This document shows positions 1 through 7,025 of a stretch of 13,871 bases of DNA, piece by piece. The position numbers and the translations under genes were made by a program. Below the pieces are notes generated by a model. That model was not told where the DNA came from, did no database searches, and was given only the letters and a program-made list of their open reading frames with translations. Position 1 is the stretch's first letter. Each line of letters opens with the position of its first letter. The DNA is from Pseudomonadota bacterium (lineage in GTDB: Bacteria; Pseudomonadota; Alphaproteobacteria; Rhizobiales; Hyphomicrobiaceae), in NCBI GenBank assembly GCA_023430845.1, contig JAEYYJ010000145.1, forward strand, positions 1 to 13,871, given 5' to 3'.

Positions 1-194
1 CCGAGCGTGAAGAGGCTGTTGACGAGAGGCTTGCCCCACTCGGTCTTGGCAGCGAAGTGATGATCGATGTGGAGCGGCTGCGTATTGAGCGTGAGACAGG
101 AGAACATCATGTTGTCCATCTCCGTCACGGTCCGCGTGATCGCGTGCTCGAATACCTGCCCGACCTCGAACTCCTCGAAGTGCAGTCCAGCCAT
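1..194 (-). CDS. MaoC-family (hotdog fold) acyl-CoA dehydratase, N-terminal 64 residues, 3' end outside window
   Basis: The first 64 residues of a protein running off the left edge. The opening MAGLHFEEFEVGQVFEH is typical of MaoC/PaaZ-C hotdog dehydratases, which hydrate or dehydrate CoA thioesters in the cytoplasm. The hydratase-2 motif region is at residues 31-49 (FSCLTLNTQPLHIDHHFAA). The catalytic His (H42), the Pro before it and the downstream Ala are kept. The usual Asp-x-Asn-Pro is Asn-Thr-Gln-Pro, so the usual catalytic Asp position is N37. The ATG at 194 is preceded by GGAG about eight bases upstream. It lies downstream of nadK on the same strand, but a 156-bp gap with two inverted repeats makes a separate transcript likely. 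It could be a mesaconyl-/methylmalyl-CoA type dehydratase or another MaoC subfamily; the substrate cannot be told from this fragment. Confidence 0.8.
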   Translation of the reverse strand, partial: MAGLHFEEFEVGQVFEHAITRTVTEMDNMMFSCLTLNTQPLHIDHHFAAKTEWGKPLVNSLFTL

Positions 195-249
195 GAATGT
201 CTCCGTCCCGGTTCTCCGTGTGCCGCCGGATTGCATGGCGCGGCGAAGC

Positions 250-269
250 TCCTGCGGCAAGTCGCAGGA
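250..269. repeat. Inverted repeat, 7-bp perfect stem
   Basis: TCCTGCG (250-256) and CGCAGGA (263-269) form a perfect 7-bp stem with a 6-base loop, between the nadK stop and the MaoC start. No T-run follows on either strand. It could be a weak terminator for nadK or a structure in the leader of the MaoC gene. No function is shown. Confidence 0.35.
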
Positions 270-299
270 ATTCCGTCCTATTCTCTTGCTTAATGCCTG

Positions 300-320
300 A
301 ATCCGCTAGCGCTACGGATT
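300..320. repeat. Near-perfect palindrome just 3' of nadK
   Basis: AATCCG (300-305) pairs with CGGATT (315-320), and the TAGCGCTA between them is itself palindromic, leaving one unpaired C. It lies about 30 bp beyond the nadK stop on the minus strand. A T-tract is lacking, so it is only a candidate terminator or protein-binding palindrome. Confidence 0.35.
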
Positions 321-350
321 AGCCCCGCACGCTCGTTGCCGCCAGCAGGA

Positions 351-1133
351 TCAATAGCGAAACTGTTCCGACAGAATGCGCTCGTCGAGATCATGGCCGG
401 GATCGAACATCATGTGGAGATCGATGTCCGACGCCTGCGAGATTTCCACCTGAACGACCGAGCGGAACTCGAGATTGTCCGCGACAGCGCTCACGGGCCG
501 CTTCTCCGGCTCCTGGATAGTGATACCGATGCGCGCCGTGTTGGCGACGAGCGCGCCGCGCCAGCGACGCGGCCGGAACGGGCTGATCGGCGTGAGCGCC
601 AGGAGCTGCGCGTTGATCGGAATGATCGGACCATAGGCCGAGAGGTTGTAGGCCGTGGATCCCGCAGGCGTCGCAACCAGCACACCATCGCAGATGAGCT
701 CGGGAAGCCGCACCTGCCCGTTCACCGACAGGACGAGTTTTGCCGCCTGATGCGTCTGGCGAAAGAGCGCCACCTCGTTGATCGCTAGGCCCTGGTGGCG
801 CCGGCCTTCCGCATCGACCGCCATCATGGCAAGCGGGTGGATGCGCGTCACGACGGCCCGCTGAAGCCGCCCGATGAGGTCGTGCTCGCTGAATTCGTTC
901 ATCAGGAAGCCGACCGAGCCACGGTTCATGCCGTAGATCGGGATGCGGTCGCGCATAAAGCGATGCAGGGTCTGCAGCATGAGGCCGTCGCCGCCGAGCG
1001 CTACTATGGCATCGGCCTCACCCGGCGCGGCATTGCCGTACAGCGCAACGAGGCGGTCGAGCGCGCTCCGCGCCTCAGCGACGTCGCTTGCCACGAAGGC
1101 GATCCGGTCGAATTTCGGGGCGCTTTCGGCCAT
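351..1133 (-). CDS. nadK: NAD kinase
   Basis: Cytoplasmic ATP-dependent kinase that phosphorylates NAD to NADP. The protein is 260 residues from the chosen start. Family motifs are in order: GGDG at 47-50 (phosphate-binding loop), the NE pair at 119-120, DG at 149-150, and the glycine/serine-rich TPAGSTAY at 155-162. An in-frame ATG at 1166 would add 11 residues ([11 protein letters not shown]) with no family resemblance. The ATG at 1133 has GGAAG a few bases upstream and gives the usual family length, so I prefer it, though not firmly. The gene is divergent from cutA, sharing a roughly 100-bp promoter region. Nothing is missing or broken. Confidence 0.93.
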   Translation of the reverse strand: MAESAPKFDRIAFVASDVAEARSALDRLVALYGNAAPGEADAIVALGGDGLMLQTLHRFMRDRIPIYGMNRGSVGFLMNEFSEHDLIGRLQRAVVTRIHPLAMMAVDAEGRRHQGLAINEVALFRQTHQAAKLVLSVNGQVRLPELICDGVLVATPAGSTAYNLSAYGPIIPINAQLLALTPISPFRPRRWRGALVANTARIGITIQEPEKRPVSAVADNLEFRSVVQVEISQASDIDLHMMFDPGHDLDERILSEQFRY

Positions 1134-1229
1134 CGGCTTCCATCCATGCGCCGAGCCTTTTACCATGCCGGAAGCGGCACGCGGGGCGCGCGGCGCACTT
1201 TAGAGGGCGCAGGAAGGCGGGCGCAAGCA

Positions 1230-1574
1230 ATGGAACAAGATAAGCCGATCCTGGTATATGCGACGTTCCCGTCTCGCGAGGTGGCGGAGCGCATCGGCGG
1301 GAAGCTGGTCGACGATGGCCTCGCTGCCTGCGTGAACATCCTGCCGGGAATGATCGCCATCTACGTTTGGGAAGGGAAGCGCCAGCGGGACGAAGAATGC
1401 GCAATGATCATCAAATCGCGCGCAACGCTGGCCGCTCCGATCATCCGGACCGTACGCGGCCTGCACCCTTACGAGAATCCGGCCCTCGTCGTCCTCGACA
1501 TTGCGCGTGGCGCGCCGCCCTTCCTCGACTGGATCATGAGCCAGACGAGCGCGCCTGAAGGCGGGCCGGCCTGA
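1230..1574 (+). CDS. cutA: CutA1 divalent-cation tolerance protein
   Basis: A 114-residue protein of the CutA1 family, small trimers with a ferredoxin-like fold linked to tolerance of copper and other divalent metals. Their molecular role is still debated. Family marks are ILVYATFPS near the N-terminus, LAACVNILPG at 31-40, YVWEGK at 45-50 and the HPYENP block at 79-84. The ATG at 1230 is preceded by AGGAAGG (1211-1217). The reading frame stays open back to 795, but that part lies antisense to nadK and resembles nothing, so it is not part of the gene. It converges on the fumarase-like gene with only two bases between the stop codons, so the two transcripts probably overlap. Confidence 0.93.
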   Translation: MEQDKPILVYATFPSREVAERIGGKLVDDGLAACVNILPGMIAIYVWEGKRQRDEECAMIIKSRATLAAPIIRTVRGLHPYENPALVVLDIARGAPPFLDWIMSQTSAPEGGPA

Positions 1575-1576
1575 AG

Positions 1577-2545
1577 CTACTCCGCTGCCTCGATGCGCTC
1601 GGCGGGGGCCCCGTCCCACTCGACACCGCTACGGCGCATGTAGTCCGTGAACCAGAGCGGGTCCGTGCGGAATTCGACGCGCCCGTCGGGGTGGATGCGC
1701 GCCGTCGCACGCCGTGAGGAGAGGCAGAACATATGCACACTCATGGGCATCCCGCCCGTGTGGCAATAGCCGACCTCGATATGACAATCGACGACCATGC
1801 TCGAGCCCATGAAGCCCATAGCACCCATGCCGATCGAGTTGCCGATCTCCTTCAATTCCTCTTCGAGCGCGGCAACCTTCGGATCGGGATTGCGGTCGCC
1901 GACCGTGCGCAGGCACGCCGCCTGCTTACCGAGCACCACGGAGATGTCCTTCGACCCGCCAAGACCGACGCCGACGATTGCCGGCTGGCAGGCGAGGCCG
2001 CGTTTGCCGAATGCGATGAGCGTGTCGAGATAGAAGCGCTTGATGCCGTCGATGCCGTCGCCCGGAAACAGCATTCGGTAATCCGAGCCGAACAGGCCGC
2101 CCTTGTGGACGGTCGTGAGATCGATCCAGTCGCCTTCAGGATGGAAGGAATACTCGATCTCGGGGGCGCCAATGCCGCAGTTGTTGTCGTGGTCCGTGCG
2201 CCAGAGCGGGTGCACGCGGTTCGGCCTCAGCGGGATCGAGCGCGTGGCATTGGCGGTCGCGCGGCGCAGCGCCGTCTCCAGCGCTACCGGTCCGCCCTCG
2301 ATGCGCGCGTCGTTACCCATCTTCACATACCAGCGCGGCACGCCCGTATCGCCGCACATCGCACGCCGGTCCTCCTTGGCCGCCTCGTAGTTCTCGAGCA
2401 TGGCCTGGATGACGAAAGCGGAGAGATCGCCTTTCTCGGTGTTCGCGCACTGGCGCAGACCTCCGAGATAATCGTCCGGGATCTCGATCGCGGCCTTGGC
2501 CATGAGAGCTTCGGCAGTTGTCTGAAGAGCTGAGATCGGGGTCAT
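1577..2545 (-). CDS. Class I fumarase / L(+)-tartrate dehydratase, alpha-type (N-terminal domain) subunit
   Basis: A 322-residue Fe-S hydro-lyase subunit homologous to TtdA and to the N-terminal half of class I fumarases. These enzymes add or remove water on dicarboxylates using a [4Fe-4S] cluster. The three expected cluster cysteines are present: C64 in MCGDTG, C186 in LACQPAIVGVG and C274 in HMFCLSSRR. The length is close to E. coli TtdA (about 300). The beta subunit or C-terminal domain, which supplies other active-site residues, is not fused and is not downstream, because cutA converges directly on this stop. The chosen ATG at 2545 matches the family N-terminus; its ribosome site is weak. 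An upstream in-frame start at 2680 adds 45 residues unlike the family. Whether the substrate is fumarate, tartrate or a methylated analogue is not decidable. It lies 186 bp downstream of the lyase-like gene, same strand. Confidence 0.85.
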   Translation of the reverse strand: MTPISALQTTAEALMAKAAIEIPDDYLGGLRQCANTEKGDLSAFVIQAMLENYEAAKEDRRAMCGDTGVPRWYVKMGNDARIEGGPVALETALRRATANATRSIPLRPNRVHPLWRTDHDNNCGIGAPEIEYSFHPEGDWIDLTTVHKGGLFGSDYRMLFPGDGIDGIKRFYLDTLIAFGKRGLACQPAIVGVGLGGSKDISVVLGKQAACLRTVGDRNPDPKVAALEEELKEIGNSIGMGAMGFMGSSMVVDCHIEVGYCHTGGMPMSVHMFCLSSRRATARIHPDGRVEFRTDPLWFTDYMRRSGVEWDGAPAERIEAAE

Positions 2546-2731
2546 TGCCGGCTCATGTCGTTGTATGTCTGTCAAAGCAGCGCCGGGGGCGTGGAGTGGC
2601 CTCTCACGCACCGCATCGGGCGCCTGTCCGGTCCGCATACTGGGACGATCGCCGTCACCCGGCAAGAGCCGAGCACGCATAGCCCCACGGCACGCGGCAC
2701 CATCCTATCGCAGCTCACCCAATCACGCCGA

Positions 2732-3703
2732 TCAGGCGGCCTTGGCAGCGCGAATCTGGGCGCGCAGGCGCTGCAACGTCCCGCCACCCTTGACGGAACC
2801 CGGGAGCGGGTGGCCGACGATCTCCTCCGCGAGCAGCGCCGTCTCGACAAGACGCGCGAGATCGACCCCAGTTGCGATTCCCATCTCCTCGCACATGAAG
2901 ACGAGGTCCTCGGTGCAGACGTTGCCGGCTGCGCTCTTGTGGGCCGCAAAGGGGCAGCCACCGAGCCCGGCCACGGCCGCATCGTACATCGCGACGCCCA
3001 TCTCGAGGCCGGCATAGGCATTGGCGATCCCCATGCCGCGCGTATCGTGGAGATGGAGCGAGAGTTCGAGATCGGGCCAACGCCCGCGCACTGCACCGAC
3101 GAGTCGCTTGATCGTCGCCGGCGTCGCCCAGGCCATGGTGTCGGCAAGCGACAGCGTCTTGATCGTGAGGTCATGGGCGGCCGCGATCTCGAGAACCTGA
3201 CTGACAAAGCCGAGCAGACGATCGGTCGGCATGTCGCCTTCGAAATTGCATCCGAAGGATGCCATGATCGAGGCCTTCTCTACGGCCAAGCCATGCGCCT
3301 TGTAGAGCGCGATCGACGCCGACTGCGCGTCGTAGTTCTCCTTGAGCGTCCGGTTCTGATTGCGCTTGACGAAAGTCTCGGAGGCCGTGAGCGAGATCCG
3401 CCCCGCCATGTCGTAGCGGCCAGAGGCCATGGCGCGCTCGAAGCCTTTGTCATTGAGCCAGAGGCACGTGTAGCTCACGCCTTCGTGCTTTTTGAAGCCC
3501 GCCGTGACCGCCTCGGCATCGGCCCAGCCCGGGACATTCTTCGGATTGACGAAAGAGACGCACTGAATCTGCTTGAGGCCTGTCTCCGAGAGGCTGTCGA
3601 TCAGCGCGATCTTGTGCGGCGTCGGAATTGGCCCCTTCTCGATCTGAAAGCCTTCTCGCGGCCCCTCCTCGTTGATACGGACGGCCTTCGGCAGATCGCT
3701 CAT
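2732..3703 (-). CDS. HMG-CoA-lyase-like enzyme (DRE-TIM metallolyase family)
   Basis: A 323-residue TIM-barrel lyase. HMG-CoA lyase cleaves hydroxymethylglutaryl-CoA to acetoacetate and acetyl-CoA, the last step of leucine breakdown. Clear marks are GPREGFQIEK at 14-23, the metal-binding HLHD at 217-220 (H217, H219) and the signature loop GLGGCP...GNVCTED at 247-266, with the active-site Cys (C250) and Asn (N261). Two positions differ from the usual enzyme. The metal-binding Asp of the RDG motif is Glu (E17). The Glu of the ETTSFV-type strand is Gln (Q47, in IQCVSFVNP). These may mark a different substrate within the superfamily. The ATG at 3703 has GGGAAG upstream; an alternative ATG at 3724 adds seven residues. 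It follows lexA by 59 bp on the same strand and precedes the fumarase-like gene. Confidence 0.85.
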   Translation of the reverse strand: MSDLPKAVRINEEGPREGFQIEKGPIPTPHKIALIDSLSETGLKQIQCVSFVNPKNVPGWADAEAVTAGFKKHEGVSYTCLWLNDKGFERAMASGRYDMAGRISLTASETFVKRNQNRTLKENYDAQSASIALYKAHGLAVEKASIMASFGCNFEGDMPTDRLLGFVSQVLEIAAAHDLTIKTLSLADTMAWATPATIKRLVGAVRGRWPDLELSLHLHDTRGMGIANAYAGLEMGVAMYDAAVAGLGGCPFAAHKSAAGNVCTEDLVFMCEEMGIATGVDLARLVETALLAEEIVGHPLPGSVKGGGTLQRLRAQIRAAKAA

Positions 3704-3730
3704 GATGCAAACTTCCCGGAGCATGATGGC

Positions 3731-3746
3731 GCGGCCACGCGGCCGC
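3731..3746 (-). terminator. GC hairpin after lexA, candidate terminator
   Basis: GCGGCC (3731-3736) and GGCCGC (3741-3746) form a 6-bp all-GC stem with a 4-base loop, 17 bp past the lexA stop and before the lyase start. No T-run follows on the minus strand, so termination is uncertain. It could partly separate lexA from the lyase gene. Confidence 0.35.
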
Positions 3747-3762
3747 TCCGCACCTTGCGCGC

Positions 3763-4464
3763 TCAGTAGCGCCGGATCAAGCCTACCAGGCGCCCCTGCA
3801 CCTCGACTTGATCGGGGCCGAAATGACGGGTCTCGTAATTCGGATTGGCGGCTTCCAGCGAGACCTTTCCGCCCTGCTGGTAGATGCGCTTGAGCGTCGC
3901 CTCCTCTTTCTCGACCAATGCCACGACGATCTCGCCGTCGCGGGCCGTATGGGCGCGCCGGATGATGACCGTATCGCCGTCGTGAATGCCGGCCTCGATC
4001 ATCGAATCGCCGACCACCTCCAGTGCGAAATGCTCCCCGGCACCAATCATGTCGGGAGGACAGAGCACATCCTGACTATGATCCTGAATGGCACTGATCG
4101 GCACGCCCGCAGCAATTCGGCCCATCATCGGCACGGCCAAACCGGCATCGGGCTGAGACATGGCCGCCGATCCGTTACCAAGCCCCCCCTCGATGACCTG
4201 CGGTCGGAAGGGCGCCCTTTGCACAGGTGGTGGTGCTTCCTCCTGAAGGGCCTCGGGCAGCTTGACGATCTCGAGGGCGCGCGCGCGATGCGGCAGGCGC
4301 CTGATGAAGCCACGCTCCTCGAGCGCCGTGATCAGCCGATGAATGCCCGACTTCGACTTGAGGTCGAGCGCTTCCTTCATCTCCTCGAACGAAGGCGGGA
4401 CGCCCGTCTCCTGCACGCGATGATGAATGAGCAGGAGCAGTTCCTTCTGCTTCGCGGTCAGCAT
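3763..4464 (-). CDS. lexA: LexA SOS repressor / autoprotease
   Basis: A 233-residue repressor of DNA-damage genes that cleaves itself when RecA is activated. The winged helix-turn-helix covers about residues 1-65, opening [20 protein letters not shown] long linker follows, rich in Pro and Gly (about 70-110), as in other alphaproteobacteria. The S24 peptidase domain has the cleavage bond A119-G120 (RIAAGVPI), catalytic S154 (VGDSMIEAG) and catalytic K192 (ATLKRIY). The ATG at 4464 has GGAGAG directly upstream; the frame stays open to 4554 without family resemblance. The promoter contains an SOS box in its spacer, so it should repress itself. In many Rhizobiales lexA sits beside comEC and moeA; here it sits beside a lyase gene and a gene-poor stretch. 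Confidence 0.96.
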   Translation of the reverse strand: MLTAKQKELLLLIHHRVQETGVPPSFEEMKEALDLKSKSGIHRLITALEERGFIRRLPHRARALEIVKLPEALQEEAPPPVQRAPFRPQVIEGGLGNGSAAMSQPDAGLAVPMMGRIAAGVPISAIQDHSQDVLCPPDMIGAGEHFALEVVGDSMIEAGIHDGDTVIIRRAHTARDGEIVVALVEKEEATLKRIYQQGGKVSLEAANPNYETRHFGPDQVEVQGRLVGLIRRY

Positions 4465-4563
4465 GAGCTCTCCATTTCGATCCCGGTGCTGCTCCCGAAT
4501 CGGGGTGCACACTGCTGCGACCAATACCCTGCCGCACTCGACTTGACCGTACAAACCGGGAAC

Positions 4564-4592
4564 ACCATAAATGTTCTGTAGTTGTTCCGCAA
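4564..4592 (-). promoter_or_regulatory. lexA promoter
   Basis: Read on the minus strand, a -35-like TTGCGG (4592-4587) and a -10-like TATGGT (4569-4564) are separated by exactly 17 bp. Transcription would start near 4557 and give a leader of about 93 bases. The match to consensus is moderate, but the ideal spacing and the operator inside the spacer support it. Confidence 0.6.
4573..4587. promoter_or_regulatory. SOS box (LexA operator), GTTC-N7-GTTC
   Basis: GTTCTGTAGTTGTTC is a perfect direct repeat of GTTC with a 7-base spacer (GAAC-N7-GAAC on the other strand). This is the LexA-binding form described for Rhodobacter and Rhizobiales. It fills the spacer between the lexA -35 and -10 elements, so bound LexA would block RNA polymerase. 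A GAAC at 4560-4563 lies 9 bases further on and does not fit the N7 rule. Confidence 0.85.
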
Positions 4593-4958
4593 CCCCCTAT
4601 TGGCTCCATCATTCTCGCATAGGTCTATGTGCCTGTTCGGCAAGACTTAATGCCCCGGCTCATATGAATTCAGGCTGTGTTCATGGCCTCCGGGGTATGG
4701 TGACTCGGCTGGCTGAGAGATCTGCGTCACCGATTTCCAGAGTCTTCAGTTGCGCGGGCGCATCCGTCCTGCGCGCATGTCATTTCGCATCCCCGGAAGC
4801 GACCTCAGGGCGGCGCTTCCGATCCCTCCGAATTGCGGACGCACATCACGGCCGCCGTTTTCTAGGAGCCGCTCGAGTCTTTTGCTCCAGATATCGCCTT
4901 CTGCTGGCATAGTTATAGGAACGCCACGCGTCACGAAGCGGCGCCCGCGAACAGGTTC
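4593..4958. other. Gene-poor stretch between lexA promoter and the small secreted-protein gene
   Basis: About 365 bp without a convincing gene. The open frames here (for example 4571-4912 plus) show no family resemblance and no good ribosome site. It holds a 6-bp inverted repeat GGTGAC/GTCACC (4699-4704 and 4726-4731) and a 7-bp one, GGAAGCG/CGCTTCC (4795-4801 and 4814-4820). An AT-richer segment (about 4880-4920) contains TTGCTC and CATAGT and could hold the promoter of the next gene, with poor spacing. A small RNA is possible but not shown. Confidence 0.5.
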
Positions 4959-5210
4959 ATGATGAGACGACGCGCAGCCTTGATTGCCGCCTTGTTCCTT
5001 CTCCTGCCCTCTTCAGCAGTGGCTGAGCAGCCGCGGCCGCCAGCAGAGACGGCGCTTGAAGCGGCGCCGATCGTCATAGCCGAGGCCTCCTGCGCCAGCC
5101 TCTGCCGTCAGCGCCACAACCAGTGTCGCATTGCGACCCGCGGCTCACCCCGCTGCGACGCCGAGCTGCAGCGCTGCCTCAAGGGCTGCCTGGCGACGAA
5201 GCGGCGCTGA
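4959..5210 (+). CDS. Small secreted six-cysteine protein with twin CX3C motifs, function unknown
   Basis: An 83-residue protein that I do not recognise by name. It begins with a clear Sec signal peptide: MMRRR, a hydrophobic stretch (about 6-18) and a likely cleavage after AVA near residue 22. The mature part has six cysteines: C45, C49, C56, C66, C73 and C77. They form CASLC and CLKGC (CX3C twice) flanking a central C56/C66 pair, in a short Arg/Gln-rich segment that looks helical. This suggests a periplasmic helical hairpin stapled by disulfides. Two adjacent ATGs (4959, 4962) are both possible, with ACAGG upstream. A GC-rich hairpin 9 bp after the stop may end the transcript before aidB. 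The signal peptide, even cysteine number and position argue for a real gene. Confidence 0.7.
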   Translation: MMRRRAALIAALFLLLPSSAVAEQPRPPAETALEAAPIVIAEASCASLCRQRHNQCRIATRGSPRCDAELQRCLKGCLATKRR

Positions 5211-5218
5211 GTCTCTTC

Positions 5219-5240
5219 AGGGGCCCCAGTTCGGGCCCTT
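5219..5240 (+). terminator. Candidate rho-independent terminator
   Basis: AGGGGCCC (5219-5226) pairs with GGGCCCTT (5233-5240), one pair being G-U, around a 6-base loop. It starts 9 bp after the stop of the small secreted-protein gene. The T-rich tail is short (CTTGTCGTC), so efficiency is uncertain. Confidence 0.55.
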
Positions 5241-5336
5241 GTCGTCGATATCGTGCAGTGCGAGGCTTCGCCCCTGTCGCCGGCACGCGCGAGGGCGCAA
5301 CGCCGGCATGGCACCATGGATTGCGGGGAGGCCATC

Positions 5337-7004
5337 ATGCCCGCACAGTTCTCGACACACGAGATCTTCAACCAATCGCCCCCGTTTGAGGGCCGCAATC
5401 TCTTTACCGACGACGCGCCTCTCCGCATGGTGGTGGCTCACTACGCGCCCGACGCCGCCGCATCGCTGAGCGCCCTCGGATCGACGTTCGGCAGCAAGGA
5501 AGCCTTTGAGCGCGGCCGCCTCGCCAATGAACACACACCGCGCCTCAGAACCCATGACCGCCAGGGCCGCCGGCTCGACATCGTCGAGTTTCATCCGGCC
5601 TATCACGAATGCCTCACGACAAGCTTCACCGCCGGCCTTCACTGCAGCACCTGGGAACATCTCGCCGTGCCCGGCAGCGCGCCGCGCCCTGGCGCTCAAG
5701 TCGCCCGTGCCGCCGGCTTCTACATGGCCGCGCAGATGGAGGCCGGCCACTGCTGTCCCGTGACCATGACGCACGCGGCGATCTCGACACTGCGCCTCGC
5801 GCCGAATCTAGCGACCGAATGGCTCCCGCGCATGCTCTCCCGCACCTATGATCCGAGCTTCCGGCCTGCTCCGGAGAAAGCCTCGGTCACCTTCGGCATG
5901 GGCATGACCGAGAAGCAGGGCGGCACGGATGTGCGCACCAACACCACAACGGCTGAGCCCATCGCACCCGGCGCGGGCAGCGGCACACATCGCCTCATTG
6001 GTCACAAGTGGTTCATGTCGGCGCCGATGAGCGACGCGTTCCTCGTTCTTGCGCAGGCCCCGGGCGGCCTTTCCTGTTTTCTCGTGCCGCGCTTCCTCCC
6101 CGATGGCTCGGTCAACGCACTTCACTTCCAGCGCCTCAAGGACAAGCTCGGCAACCGTTCGAACGCCTCGTCCGAAGTGGAAATCAAGGGCGCGGAGGGC
6201 TGGCTCATCGGTGACGAGGGACGGGGCGTTCCCGCTATCATCGAGATGGTCTCCGCAACGCGGCTCGATTGCGCCGTCTCCTCGGCAGGGCTCATGCGGC
6301 TCGCACTCGCCAATGCGCTCCATCACACGCGCCATCGCACGGTCTTCCAGCGCCGCCTCGTCGATCAGCCACTGATGGCGCAGGTGCTGGCCGACATGGC
6401 GCTCGACGTCGAGGCGGCGACCGCTCTTTCATTCCGGCTCGCACATGCTGTGGACGAAGCGCGGAGCGATGCGCGCCAGCGCGCCTGGGTGCGGCTTATG
6501 ACGCCCGTGACCAAACTCTGGGTGTGCAAGCTCGCTCCGGCGCTCGTCTATGAGGCCATGGAGTGCCTGGGCGGAAACGGCTATGTCGAGGATGGGCTTC
6601 TCGCGCGCATTTATCGCGAGGTTCCGGTCAATGCAATCTGGGAAGGTTCGGGCAATGTCATGGCGCTCGACATGCTGCGCGTCGTGCAGCGCGAGCCCGA
6701 TGCGATCGAGCACGTACTCGACGAAATCTTGGTTACTTCAGGGGGTGACGCGACACTCACGGCTGCGTGCGCGCGCATTCGGAACTGGCTCGGCGATCCG
6801 CAGGCCATCGAAGCCCGCGCCCGTCAGATCTCTGAAAGCCTCGCCGTGCTGGCCGCGGCCACGCTGCTGCGCGCAAACAGCCCCGCCGCCATAGCCGATG
6901 CCTTTATCGCGACGCGGATCGCCGGCGCACCGCGACAGCTTTATGGGCAGGGGCTCGAGGCGGCCGACGTTCGCGGCATCCTCGACCGCGTGCTGCCGTC
7001 GTAA
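5337..7004 (+). CDS. aidB: AidB-type acyl-CoA dehydrogenase family flavoprotein
   Basis: A 555-residue protein that can be aligned along its length with E. coli AidB (541 residues), a FAD protein of the acyl-CoA dehydrogenase fold induced by alkylating agents. It can bind DNA; its true substrate is unknown. Shared blocks include the AidB-type opening THEIFNQ, HPAYHECL, GMGMTEKQGGTDV (about 187-199), GHKWFMSAP (222-230), LKDKLGNRSNAS (267-278) and the catalytic-base region IWEGSGN (434-440, with E436). The ATG at 5337 is preceded by GGGGAGG at ideal distance; the open frame upstream to 5253 is not needed. It converges on a MarR-family gene. I see no SOS box or recognisable Ada site upstream. 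Confidence 0.93.
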   Translation: MPAQFSTHEIFNQSPPFEGRNLFTDDAPLRMVVAHYAPDAAASLSALGSTFGSKEAFERGRLANEHTPRLRTHDRQGRRLDIVEFHPAYHECLTTSFTAGLHCSTWEHLAVPGSAPRPGAQVARAAGFYMAAQMEAGHCCPVTMTHAAISTLRLAPNLATEWLPRMLSRTYDPSFRPAPEKASVTFGMGMTEKQGGTDVRTNTTTAEPIAPGAGSGTHRLIGHKWFMSAPMSDAFLVLAQAPGGLSCFLVPRFLPDGSVNALHFQRLKDKLGNRSNASSEVEIKGAEGWLIGDEGRGVPAIIEMVSATRLDCAVSSAGLMRLALANALHHTRHRTVFQRRLVDQPLMAQVLADMALDVEAATALSFRLAHAVDEARSDARQRAWVRLMTPVTKLWVCKLAPALVYEAMECLGGNGYVEDGLLARIYREVPVNAIWEGSGNVMALDMLRVVQREPDAIEHVLDEILVTSGGDATLTAACARIRNWLGDPQAIEARARQISESLAVLAAATLLRANSPAAIADAFIATRIAGAPRQLYGQGLEAADVRGILDRVLPS

Positions 7005-7025
7005 TCCATCGCCTCTGGCGTTCGG

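Noticed and set aside
795..1229. Open frame extending cutA upstream to give a 259-residue protein
   Set aside because: This part is antisense to nadK, shows no family resemblance, and cutA has its own ATG with AGGAAGG in front.
1733..2533. 266-residue plus-strand open frame
   Set aside because: Antisense to the fumarase/tartrate dehydratase alpha gene, which has all three Fe-S cysteines in family context.
2555..3769. 404-residue plus-strand open frame
   Set aside because: Almost wholly antisense to the lyase-like gene, whose motifs are clear. The composition (Arg/Asp/His-rich) is that of a GC-rich shadow frame.
4680..4750. Possible TPP riboswitch, because of GGCTGAGAG beside a GGGGT segment
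   Set aside because: The diagnostic ACCTGATC element is absent and the gene downstream has nothing to do with thiamine.
4571..4912. 113-residue plus-strand open frame next to lexA
   Set aside because: It starts inside the lexA promoter, has no ribosome site, and its Arg/Ser/Cys-rich sequence resembles nothing.
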